Shown in pieces: positions 1 through 7,796 of a DNA stretch of 64,000 bases. A program made the position numbers and the translations under genes. This DNA comes from Lewinellaceae bacterium (lineage in GTDB: Bacteria > Bacteroidota > Bacteroidia > Chitinophagales > Saprospiraceae). The stretch lies in the NCBI GenBank assembly GCA_016710765.1, contig JADJUJ010000004.1:62001-126000 (forward strand), read 5' to 3'. Numbering within the stretch: the stretch's first letter is position 1; every line of letters begins with the position of its first letter. The notes beneath the pieces were generated by a model. The model saw nothing but the letters and a program-made list of their open reading frames with translations. It searched no databases and was not told where the DNA came from.

Positions 1-1570
1 TTATAGCCCACCAAACCATGCGATCGCCTTTCATGGCGGGGTAGTCACCATCGTATGCATTGTACAGCCCGTCGTTGTTGTTGTCTACAAAAGGCGCAGG
101 AAAAAGCGACGGCTCGGTAGTTACTGGTGTAAAATCCGGGTTGACGCGCAGGTTGGGGTTCCCCTTACCGGGCCATTGGAGTATATCAACCGGAATGTTG
201 TAATCCTGGATTTCGTTCAATGCAAAAGCCGTACGGAAGGCATCGATACCACTGCGGCTCACAGCCCAAACCCGGGAAAAGTCCTTCTCTTTAGTATTTG
301 CGCTACCACTGCGAAAATCCCGCATAATGTAATCGTCGGCCGCCAACCGCAGGGCTCCCGAGGCATCGTATCCACCCAACCAGGGCGAGGAAGCAAACTG
401 TACCGCTGGTTTTCCATCGGGAGATTGCTGGAAATTGGCATCATAAAAGTCGGTAAACAGGTTCGAACTGGCTTTAAATTCAACCCTAAGACTGTCGGTC
501 TCCAGGATGACGCCATCAGCCCGAATATCCTGCGGGGCAGCGCTCATTCCATCGGCGTCGGTTCGGATCAGGCAATTTCGAAAGTTTCCAGTGCTGGCAC
601 GGGCCGCCAGTAAAAAACCGCCGTCATTGAGCGAGAATACCGTTACGCCAGCGCCTTTTTCAAATTCCCGGCGCCACAGTTCGTTTCCGTCGGCATCACA
701 GCGCAGCAGGACAATCGACAAAGACGATTGGGTTTGTCCCGCAGCAATAATACCCCCATCCAGCGTGGCTTTTAGGTCAAATAAGTTCTGGACATCGGCA
801 TACGTTTGGGTCCATTCCAGGATGCCGCCGGAGGCCATTTTAAAAATCGCGCCTGTGTTATTCAAATTTCCGCAGCCCATGATCGCACTGCCCGAAGTAG
901 AAAGGTTGGAAACCCTGGAAAATGGATTCGCCACCGACCAAATGGTATTCCCCGCAGGGTCGATGCCTGAAATGCCGGCACTCATGTTGCCACCAGCATC
1001 GTGTGCCAGGCAGTAGCCGAAACCAGTAGCACACACCGCCTGTGGCATACCGCCCCAGGGTTGCTGACCGGTGATTTGAAAACCAATGCCTGGCAGGTGT
1101 AACAACTGCCAAATCGAATCCTTACCGAAAACCATATCAGTAGAGTCGTTTACCGGAATCACCATGGGGCTGCGCCGCGACAGGCTGGAATGGGTATCAT
1201 GAAGCAGCAAATCGTGCTTAAAACCCTCGCCAGGGATGAATTCCGAAAACAAATAGCTGGCCTGGCCAGGGTATCCTGTTCGCCGGGCCACAACAAAAGC
1301 GGGAAAGCCAGTTGCTGGCATGGGGAATTCCCGCATGTACCCAATATATTCGGAAAGGCCAAGACTGAGACTCGCCCTTCCGCGCTCCGACCCGCCTTTG
1401 TCTACTTTAAAAACATTGTTGTAATTCAGGAATAAATAGCCTGCATCGGCGGGCAACAATTGCGTGAAACTGTTAAAAACATCGCCAGAATAACGTTTGT
1501 ACCAACCCTGTTGGGCCGGCAGGTTGGCAACAACAAACAGCAGGACAATCAAGAAAATTTGTTTTTTCAT
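1..1570 (-). CDS. Large secreted protein, N-terminal part (runs off the window edge)
   Basis: An open frame runs without a stop from an ATG at 1570 to base 1, giving about 523 residues; the C-terminus lies outside the window. The first 20 residues form a clear signal peptide ending in LPAQ. The rest has recurring Trp/Gly-rich beta segments such as LRCDADGNELWRREF, typical of propeller-like repeat proteins. Near the window edge is the motif DGLYNAYDGDYPAMKGD, which I associate with large Bacteroidota proteins exported by the type IX system. The sorting domain itself would lie outside. No enzymatic function is visible. Its start is about 40 bp from a MITE-like element, so its promoter may lie partly within or be disturbed by that element. 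Confidence 0.7.
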   Translation of the reverse strand, partial: MKKQIFLIVLLFVVANLPAQQGWYKRYSGDVFNSFTQLLPADAGYLFLNYNNVFKVDKGGSERGRASLSLGLSEYIGYMREFPMPATGFPAFVVARRTGYPGQASYLFSEFIPGEGFKHDLLLHDTHSSLSRRSPMVIPVNDSTDMVFGKDSIWQLLHLPGIGFQITGQQPWGGMPQAVCATGFGYCLAHDAGGNMSAGISGIDPAGNTIWSVANPFSRVSNLSTSGSAIMGCGNLNNTGAIFKMASGGILEWTQTYADVQNLFDLKATLDGGIIAAGQTQSSLSIVLLRCDADGNELWRREFEKGAGVTVFSLNDGGFLLAARASTGNFRNCLIRTDADGMSAAPQDIRADGVILETDSLRVEFKASSNLFTDFYDANFQQSPDGKPAVQFASSPWLGGYDASGALRLAADDYIMRDFRSGSANTKEKDFSRVWAVSRSGIDAFRTAFALNEIQDYNIPVDILQWPGKGNPNLRVNPDFTPVTTEPSLFPAPFVDNNNDGLYNAYDGDYPAMKGDRMVWWAI

Positions 1571-1608
1571 GGTCTTTTTTTTGGGTGTAATTGGTAGTTT
1601 TGAAAGTA

Positions 1609-1900
1609 TTAAAATAACGTGCGTTTTGGATAGGCTCTGCCAAGAAAAGTTGTCTCCTTTCAGTCGACATGACAGGGCCAAGGGGGAGGGTTGCCTCGCT
1701 CCGCTCGGCGAGGTTGTTGTCTCCTTTCAGTCGACCTGACGCGCAGTAGCGTGTGAGTTGCCTCCACTGCTTAGTCAGAGGAGGCGGAGATGGAGTCTCC
1801 CGAAGCGGCGATAGCAGCTTATTGCCCCAAAGCCGTCGTGTCGACGGAAAGGAGACAACTTTTTTTTTACAAAACCTATCCAAAACTCACGTTAAAATAA
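1609..1900. mobile_element. MITE-like element with terminal inverted repeats and 9-bp target duplication
   Basis: The element spans 1618-1891 (274 bp). Its ends are 17-bp inverted repeats (CGTGCGTTTTGGATAGG at 1618-1634, and its complement with one mismatch at 1875-1891). It is bordered by a perfect direct repeat TTAAAATAA at 1609-1617 and 1892-1900, as expected of a target-site duplication. Inside, a 20-bp motif (GTTGTCTCCTTTCAGTCGAC) occurs at about 1649-1668 and 1716-1735, and inverted with one mismatch at 1840-1859. No transposase is encoded, so it would be non-autonomous. The family is not identified. Confidence 0.75.
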
Positions 1901-1902
1901 TG

Positions 1903-1949
1903 AAAAAGCGCTACTTGCAGCACAGGTGCTTACAAATAACGCTTTTTTT
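1903..1949 (-). terminator. Hairpin with T-run, possible terminator of the MFS gene
   Basis: Arms AAAAAGCG and CGCTTTTTTT flank an inner stem-rich stretch. Read on the minus strand it ends in an A/T run about 100 bp past the stop of the MFS gene at 2047. It is symmetrical and could act in either direction. Confidence 0.4.
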
Positions 1950-2046
1950 AACTTGTCATAAATCGCCTTTTATTCAAACCAGCCGATTGCTGGGTGAATA
2001 CTGCTTAACAGTTGATGAATGCACTTTAGCTGTTTGGGCCAATTGT

Positions 2047-3279
2047 TTAGGCCACCTGTAAAACAGGCCGGTGCAGCCTGTTTTCCAACCACCAGAATCC
2101 GTACATCCCGATCAGGGCCAGTGCAACCATCGTGACCCACAAGGTATTGAATCCAAAAGCAGCAACAACCTGCGTTCCCAACAACGGCGCTACGATGTTC
2201 GCCAGCGAATACGACATGGTGTAAACAGCCATATACTGCCCCTGACTACCTTGTGATTTAGCACGATCGTAGGAAAAGTTGGTACTAAAGGGCATGACCA
2301 GCATTTCCCCAAAGGACATAGCGACAACGTACAGCAGCGCAGGAGCCATTGCAAAGCTCGTCGGAATCAGGAATACCGAATAGGCCAGTGCGTATAAAAC
2401 CAATCCGCGGCGTATAAAACTGGTGGGGCGTCTCCGACCGTCAATTTGATAAATCAGCGGCATTTCCACCAAAAAAACGATAAAGCCGTTCAACGCTGCC
2501 ACCAAGCCAATTTTTGCTTCCGGCCAGTGATACACGGTTTTGAAAAACAGGGGGATCGTCCAGATGAACTGCATAAAAATAATGGCATTGATGAAGGTCA
2601 GGGCGCAAAATGCCAGATAAGGTTTGTCTCGGTACGGCGACAGATGTGGCTCCTCTGGCAACTGCTGATCGTTGTGCTCCACTGCCGCTGCTTTTACCGG
2701 TGGCACAAGCCAACGCAACAGCATGGCGGCGATGAGGCAAGTAAGTCCGTCCACCCAGAAAAGCCAGTTCCAACCCAGGGCGGCCAGCAATCCACCAGCG
2801 GCTGGCGCAACCGTCCAGCCCAGGTTAACGGCCAGGCGATACAGGGAAATAGAGCGGGTGCGCGTCTCTGGCGTGCTGTGCCGGGCAATGGCCACAGCAT
2901 TGGCGGGTCGGAATATTTCAGATACCAGGCTCAGGACAAATACGCCCAGGCACATCCACTCAAAGCTGCGAATTGAAAGCAGCGCGATCAACACCAACCC
3001 GTTCAGCACCAAACTCCAGATTTGAATGTTGTAATAGCCAAACTTATCCGTCAGTTTACCGCCACTGAAAGCGCCCAATAAGGCACCAACACCAAAGCAG
3101 CCTAAAACATAGCCGGCATCCCGCAACCCAAAATGGAGCTGCTGGGTCAGGTAAACCGTCATAAAGGCAAGTACCATGGCGCCACAACGGTTGACCATAC
3201 TGACAAGGGACAGAAACCAAATTTTTTGGGGTATCCCGGTAAAGGATGCCAGCCAGTGCGTGTAAAATCGACGGAGCAT
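2047..3279 (-). CDS. MFS transporter
   Basis: A 410-residue inner-membrane protein of the major facilitator superfamily with about 12 hydrophobic segments. The loop 2-3 signature is seen as GGKLTDKFG at residues 73-81. A second hydrophobic half follows a short polar loop near residue 200. The substrate cannot be told; the arrangement resembles drug or metabolite exporters. The frame extends 15 codons upstream to 3324, but the start at 3279 (MLRRFYTHW) is preferred because the extra residues are unlike a transporter N-terminus. It is a lone gene between a MITE-like element and a long inverted repeat. Confidence 0.85.
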   Translation of the reverse strand: MLRRFYTHWLASFTGIPQKIWFLSLVSMVNRCGAMVLAFMTVYLTQQLHFGLRDAGYVLGCFGVGALLGAFSGGKLTDKFGYYNIQIWSLVLNGLVLIALLSIRSFEWMCLGVFVLSLVSEIFRPANAVAIARHSTPETRTRSISLYRLAVNLGWTVAPAAGGLLAALGWNWLFWVDGLTCLIAAMLLRWLVPPVKAAAVEHNDQQLPEEPHLSPYRDKPYLAFCALTFINAIIFMQFIWTIPLFFKTVYHWPEAKIGLVAALNGFIVFLVEMPLIYQIDGRRRPTSFIRRGLVLYALAYSVFLIPTSFAMAPALLYVVAMSFGEMLVMPFSTNFSYDRAKSQGSQGQYMAVYTMSYSLANIVAPLLGTQVVAAFGFNTLWVTMVALALIGMYGFWWLENRLHRPVLQVA

Positions 3280-3407
3280 GATCAGACAGGATTGTAGTGA
3301 TATAAGATCACAGGTGCACAACAACTACACCTGCAAAATAAAAAACCGTTAAGCTCGACTTTAGGTTCCACAAAGGGAAGAATATTTTGTTTTTGGAAAA
3401 AATATAT

Positions 3408-3581
3408 GGTTTACGATTACATGATTTACGATTTGCGATTGGATTGGAGATTTACGATTAGAGAGCGTGAATTTTTTTTACGCTGTCTCCTATTTGCTTT
3501 TTGACAGCGGACTACCAATGGAATCGAAATTTCGCAAATCTCCAATCCAATCGCAAATCGTAAATCATGTAATCGTAAACC
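3408..3581. repeat. Perfect 46-bp inverted repeat with 82-bp loop
   Basis: Bases 3408-3453 are the exact reverse complement of 3536-3581 (46 of 46). Each arm is built from short direct repeats related to TTTACGATT. The loop holds a smaller stem (CGCTGTC at 3481-3487 and GACAGCG at 3503-3509). It is either a MITE-like element or a strong hairpin. The gap 3280-3780 contains this repeat, the hairpin at 3608-3633 and no convincing gene. Confidence 0.85.
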
Positions 3582-3607
3582 GGAAATCATGTGATCGGAA
3601 TAAAAAA

Positions 3608-3633
3608 CGCCTGCTACCAAAAGGTAGCAGGCG
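3608..3633 (-). terminator. Intrinsic terminator on the minus strand with no evident upstream gene
   Basis: Arms CGCCTGCTACC and GGTAGCAGGCG enclose AAAA. On the minus strand the stem is followed directly by TTTTTTA, the classic Rho-independent form. The only minus-strand sequence upstream of it before the GNAT gene is about 145 bp, containing a 17-codon frame starting MKIGKLPGKK. Confidence 0.7.
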
Positions 3634-3780
3634 TAGTTCATACAATAGAAAGGATTAATTGCTTCTTTCCTGGCAATTTGCCAATTTTCATGGTTTGCGT
3701 CGTTGCCGATACAATGTTTTCTGCCGCTAAATTCTAAACTTTGTGCTGAACTACAAAGTTTTTTTTCCGACGTTTGACAA

Positions 3781-4299
3781 ATGTTGTTACAAACCGAACG
3801 CCTGATACTGTTTCCAGCGGGTTTACCCATCCTGGATGCGATGGTCCGAAAGGAGTGGCCACAGCTTTCATCTTTACTGGGCGGGGTAGACCTGGCCGAT
3901 GGCTGGACCCATTTCCCCGAAGCGCTGGCCTGGATGCGCGACCACCTCAAAGAAAACCCGGAGGAAACCGGCATGTGGAGTTACTGCGTCATTCACCGCA
4001 ACGATGTGCGCCTGATTGGCACCTGTGGCTACAAAGGTTTCCCCGACCCCGACGGCTTTTTGGAAATCGGCTATGAAATCGCCGTGGCATACCAAAACCG
4101 CGGACTGGCAACAGAAGCAGCCTTGGCCCTTACGGGGCATGCCTTAAGCATGAATGGCGTCAGTGGCGTTATGGCCCATACGCTGGCAGAAGAAAATGCC
4201 TCTACTGCTGTACTGCGCAAACTGGGCTTCCAGTTTGTCGAAGAAATCGTTGACATCGAAGATGGCCTGATCTGGCGCTGGATAAAGAAAGGAACCTGA
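3781..4299 (+). CDS. GNAT family N-acetyltransferase (RimJ/RimL-like)
   Basis: 172 residues, the usual length for this family. The acetyl-CoA pyrophosphate-binding stretch is seen as NRGLATEA at residues 106-113, preceded by the beta-strand GYEIAVAYQ. Near the C-terminus ENASTAVLRKLGF matches the closing motif of the fold. Members transfer an acetyl group from acetyl-CoA to an amine, often the N-terminus of a ribosomal protein or a small molecule; the substrate here is unknown. The gene is transcribed alone towards proS, and the two stop codons are 75 bp apart with a short tandem repeat between them. Confidence 0.85.
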   Translation: MLLQTERLILFPAGLPILDAMVRKEWPQLSSLLGGVDLADGWTHFPEALAWMRDHLKENPEETGMWSYCVIHRNDVRLIGTCGYKGFPDPDGFLEIGYEIAVAYQNRGLATEAALALTGHALSMNGVSGVMAHTLAEENASTAVLRKLGFQFVEEIVDIEDGLIWRWIKKGT

Positions 4300-4333
4300 C
4301 GCAGGTCCATATATAAAACCAACCCAACCAACT

Positions 4334-4369
4334 CTACAGCCTACCCTACAGCCAACCCTACAACCAACC
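4334..4369. repeat. Three tandem 12-bp repeats between convergent genes
   Basis: Three consecutive 12-mers, CTACAGCCTACC, CTACAGCCAACC and CTACAACCAACC, lie between the 3' ends of the GNAT gene and proS. A related 12-bp periodicity occurs at 27151-27187, also between convergent genes. Confidence 0.8.
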
Positions 4370-4374
4370 CTTAA

Positions 4375-5841
4375 TCAATATGCCAGCGCAAACAACACCC
4401 TGCGCGTGCTGGGTTTTCCGGTAAGCACACATTTTCCATCTTCCATTTCGCCGTCGACAGGAATACAGCGGATGGTTGCTTTGGTGCGCTCTTTAATTTC
4501 GAGTTCTGTTTCGGTGGTACCATCCCAGTGAGCTGATACAAAACCAGCTTTGGTTTCCAGCGTTTCCACAAATTCGTCCCAGGAATCCACCTTACGGATG
4601 TTTTCATCGCGGAAGGCTTTGGCCCGGTTGAAGAGGTTTTGCTGGATATCTTCCAGCAATTGGGCAACGTAGTCGTCGATTCCATCGAGAGAAACGCTCA
4701 ATTTTTCTTTGGTATCGCGCCGGGCTACCTCGATCTGGTTGTTGGCCAGGTCGCGGGCGCCAATTCCAAGACGAACGGGTACGCCAATCATTTCGTATTC
4801 AGCGAACTTAAAACCTGGACGGTTCTGGTCGTCGTTGTCTATTTTAACCCTGATGCCCTTGGCCCTAAGTGATTTGGCAATTTTATCGGCTACTACGCTT
4901 AGTTCATCGGAAGGTTTAGGGATGGGTACAATTACCACCTGAATAGGTGCCAGTTTTGGCGGCAGCACCAGTCCGTCGTCATCGGAATGGGTCATGATGA
5001 GGCCACCGATGAGGCGGGTTGAAACACCCCAGGATGTAGCCCAAACATACTCCTGCTGGTTTTCTTTGTTAAGAAATTGTACATCGAAAGCCTTGGCAAA
5101 ATTTTGTCCGAGGAAGTGGGATGTTCCCGCCTGCAAGGCCTTGCCATCCTGCATCAACGCTTCGATGCAAAAGGTTTCATCGGCACCAGCAAAACGCTCG
5201 TTGGCCGTTTTGATGCCCTTGATAACCGGCATGGCCATGTACTCTTCTGCAAATTTGGCATACAAATCGAGAATCAGCCTGGTTTCGGCCATGGCCTCTG
5301 CGGCATTGGCATGGGCGGTGTGGCCTTCCTGCCAGAGAAACTCCGTGGTGCGCAGGAAGGGGCGGGTGCGCATTTCCCAGCGCACTACATTGGCCCACTG
5401 GTTGATCAGCAGGGGCAAATCGCGGTAGGATTGAATCCAGTCGCGGTAAGAATTCCAGATGATGGTCTCGGAAGTGGGGCGCACGATCAGTTCCTCCTCC
5501 AGTTTGGCCTCAGGATCCACAATAACACCGTTTCCGTTGGGGTCGTTCATCAGCCGGTAATGGGTGACAACGGCACACTCTTTGGCAAAGCCTTCGACGT
5601 GCGCAGCTTCCCTGCTGAGAAAACTCTTGGGAATGAATAAGGGGAAATAGGCATTTACGTGCCCGGTTTCCTTAAACATGGCGTCCAGGGTATCGCGCAT
5701 TTTTTCCCAAATGGCAAAACCATGCGGTTTAATGACCATACAACCGCGCACCGCAGAATTGTCTGCCATACGCGCTTTGTGGACGATGTTGAGGTACCAT
5801 TCGGAATAATTCTCTGAGCGGGGTGTTATTTCCTTGGCCAT
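4375..5841 (-). CDS. proS: Proline--tRNA ligase (short, archaeal/eukaryotic-type)
   Basis: 488 residues. This cytoplasmic class II aminoacyl-tRNA synthetase charges tRNA-Pro with proline. RPTSE at residues 121-125 and the motif 2 region (RW at 154-155 through RTTEFLWQEGHTAH at 164-177) are clear. There is no editing insertion between motifs 2 and 3, and the protein ends in LAY, as expected of the short ProRS type whose C-terminal tyrosine reaches into the active site. This type is common in Bacteroidota. The start MAKEITPRSENYSEWY is well placed against the family. Confidence 0.96.
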   Translation of the reverse strand: MAKEITPRSENYSEWYLNIVHKARMADNSAVRGCMVIKPHGFAIWEKMRDTLDAMFKETGHVNAYFPLFIPKSFLSREAAHVEGFAKECAVVTHYRLMNDPNGNGVIVDPEAKLEEELIVRPTSETIIWNSYRDWIQSYRDLPLLINQWANVVRWEMRTRPFLRTTEFLWQEGHTAHANAAEAMAETRLILDLYAKFAEEYMAMPVIKGIKTANERFAGADETFCIEALMQDGKALQAGTSHFLGQNFAKAFDVQFLNKENQQEYVWATSWGVSTRLIGGLIMTHSDDDGLVLPPKLAPIQVVIVPIPKPSDELSVVADKIAKSLRAKGIRVKIDNDDQNRPGFKFAEYEMIGVPVRLGIGARDLANNQIEVARRDTKEKLSVSLDGIDDYVAQLLEDIQQNLFNRAKAFRDENIRKVDSWDEFVETLETKAGFVSAHWDGTTETELEIKERTKATIRCIPVDGEMEDGKCVLTGKPSTRRVLFALAY

Positions 5842-6061
5842 AATTATAGTATAATAGGTATGTGACGTATTGAAGCAGTCGTTGCTTGAACCTGTATGGT
5901 TAATTTCGCGTTAAGATGTAGTATAAAATGTTACATTTGGGAACCGGGGCGGTCTTTACATTAAGCACTTTAACATAAAAAGGTTCCGAAACGCCCTGTT
6001 TAAGTCAACTTTAACCATGCTAATGCACGACTTTAAAAGCCCTTTAACCAAAAAAAGCCTG

Positions 6062-6078
6062 CAAAGGTAATACTTTTG
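6062..6078. promoter_or_regulatory. Back-to-back -7 boxes of divergent promoters (candidate)
   Basis: CAAAGGTA at 6062-6069 is the complement of TACCTTTG, and TACTTTTG lies at 6071-6078 on the plus strand. Both fit the Bacteroidota -7 consensus TAnnTTTG and together form a near-palindrome. The plus box would give a leader of about 40 nt for the gene at 6125. The minus box would serve proS with a leader of about 210 nt. No good -33 box was found for either. The gap 5842-6124 otherwise shows nothing coding. Confidence 0.4.
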
Positions 6079-6124
6079 ATCCTGAAACTTGCGTACCGGA
6101 TTCTTGCTAAAACACTCAGTCATC

Positions 6125-7607
6125 ATGAAACAAAAAAATAATTTCCCCATCTGGTCTTTGATTGCCTTACTGGTAGTGGCCTTCTCAGGCTCCCTGTTTG
6201 CACAAGACGATCTGTACTATGATCCTGAGCGCGATGTTCGGACCCAGTACAGCAACAACGATTACAACGACAACAGTTACTCCAACACCGATAATGGTAA
6301 CTATGACGATGCGTACTACGATTACGAAGACGACTATGCCTACCAGTATTCCTCCCGCATTCGTCGCTTCCACCGTGGTGCGGCAGCCGTAGGCTACTAC
6401 GACCCCTTCTTTGTCGACATGTGGTTTTACGACCCCTTCTATCTGCCTGGTGCCAGCATTTATATTGGTGGTTACAACGACTACTGGGCCTTCCGGAACT
6501 GGCGTCGATTCAACCGCTTTAACAGGCTGGAACAACTGGGGCGGATACAATAACCCTTACTGCGGTTATGGCTTCAACAACTGGGGTTATGGCCCCAACT
6601 ATGGCTTCAACGGCTGGGGCGGTGGCTTCAACAGCTGGGGCGGTGGTTACAATGCCTGGAACAACCCGTATGTGGTCAACAATTACTTTTACGACCCCTA
6701 CTGGTCCTGGAATGGTTGCAACCCTTATTACAACAATACGTGGGTAAACAACAACTATTACTCCAATAACAACCCACACTACGACAACGGCTATAATCCC
6801 CAAACGTACACTGGTCCACGCCGCAGCGGATCTACGGTGAATTCAACCGGCTATGCCCGTATTGCAGAGAATGGAAGGCTGTCGTCAACCGTAAAAGCAC
6901 CGGTGGTAGAAAAAATGGCGCCCTCCAATTCGCGCTTAAATGCCCGCACGGTGGAAAGCGACCGCGAACCCAGCAAAGTATCCGAACGCACCCGTACGGT
7001 TCAGCCTTCAGGCCGGCCGGCACAAGATGCCAGGGTAGAACGCCAGGACAACAGTCAGGACGTCCGTAAGGTCCAGCCTGCGGAGCGCAGCACGCGCCCA
7101 AGCAACGATGTGCAGCGTTCCACCACACCAAGCCGTGAGGTACGCCCGAACAACGACATTCAGCGCTCTACACCAAGCCGTGAGGTACGCCCGAACAACG
7201 ACGTTCAGCGCTCCACACCGAGCCGTGAGGTACGCCCGAACAACGACGTTCAGCGCTCCACACCGAGCCGTGAAGCACGCCCGAACAACGACGTTCAGCG
7301 CACCACACCAAGGCGCGACGTACGCCCGAGCGCACCGCGCCCATCCCGCGAGGTGCAGCCCAATAACAATCAGGGTGCATCCAGCAGATCGTCCAGCCCT
7401 AGTAGAAGCAACAGCGGAGGAGGTTATACTCCCAGTCGCAGTTCCGACAGCGGCAGCTCCAGCAATCGCTCTGTAAGCCCGAGCAGAAGCAGCAGCCCTT
7501 CCTCTTCAGGAAGCAGTTCTTCCGGTCGCAGCAGCAGTGGTGGAAGTAGCAGCAGTGGTGGCAGCAGCAAAAGCAGCTCCTCCAGCGGTCGCGGTGGCAG
7601 AAATTAA
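6125..7607 (+). CDS. Secreted low-complexity repeat protein, interrupted by a +1 frameshift
   Basis: The start at 6125 gives a signal peptide ending in LFAQ. An acidic Tyr/Asp-rich segment follows, then a Gly/Asn/Tyr/Trp-rich segment, a 15-residue repeat array (PSREVRPNNDVQRST) and a Ser/Gly-rich tail. The first frame stops at 6553; the rest reads from a frame open until 7607. The join is near 6524: dropping one A there turns FNRLEQL into FNGWNNWGG, which continues the same composition. The intact product would be 493 residues. Similar Tyr/Asn-rich secreted proteins occur in Bacteroidota, but I know of no function. It may be a surface or matrix component (inference). Confidence 0.65.
7128..7307 (+). 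repeat. 45-bp coding tandem repeat, four near-identical units
   Basis: Units at 7128-7172, 7173-7217, 7218-7262 and 7263-7307 each encode a variant of PSREVRPNNDVQRST. Decayed units flank the array on both sides. The unit length is a multiple of three, so copy-number change would keep the frame. Confidence 0.85.
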
Positions 7608-7646
7608 GCAGGCGCTGTTTTAAAAAGCATATTCGACCTACACGAT

Positions 7647-7749
7647 GAGGCCGTCTCAAAAGAATGTTTATACGTTTTTGGTTCCCTTCTCCCCATGTTT
7701 ACACGAGAAAACCGGTCCAATGACAGCGAACCTCTTTGGGGACGGCCTC
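7647..7749. repeat. Short inverted-repeat element (possible insertion-sequence remnant)
   Basis: Perfect 9-bp ends, GAGGCCGTC at 7647-7655 and GACGGCCTC at 7741-7749, extend imperfectly to about 18 bp. The left end reads GAGGCCGTCTCAAAAG, a style I associate with ends of Bacteroidota insertion sequences. No target duplication is evident. A T-run after the right arm means it could also serve as a terminator. Confidence 0.4.
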
Positions 7750-7796
7750 CTATTTTTCAATATCCTTGCCCGACCAAGGCCAATAACAATTACATC

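Noticed and set aside
3426..3974. 182-codon minus-strand frame across the 46-bp inverted repeat
   Set aside because: It runs through the repeat arms and the N-terminus of the GNAT gene; only the 17-codon start region near the terminator is worth attention.
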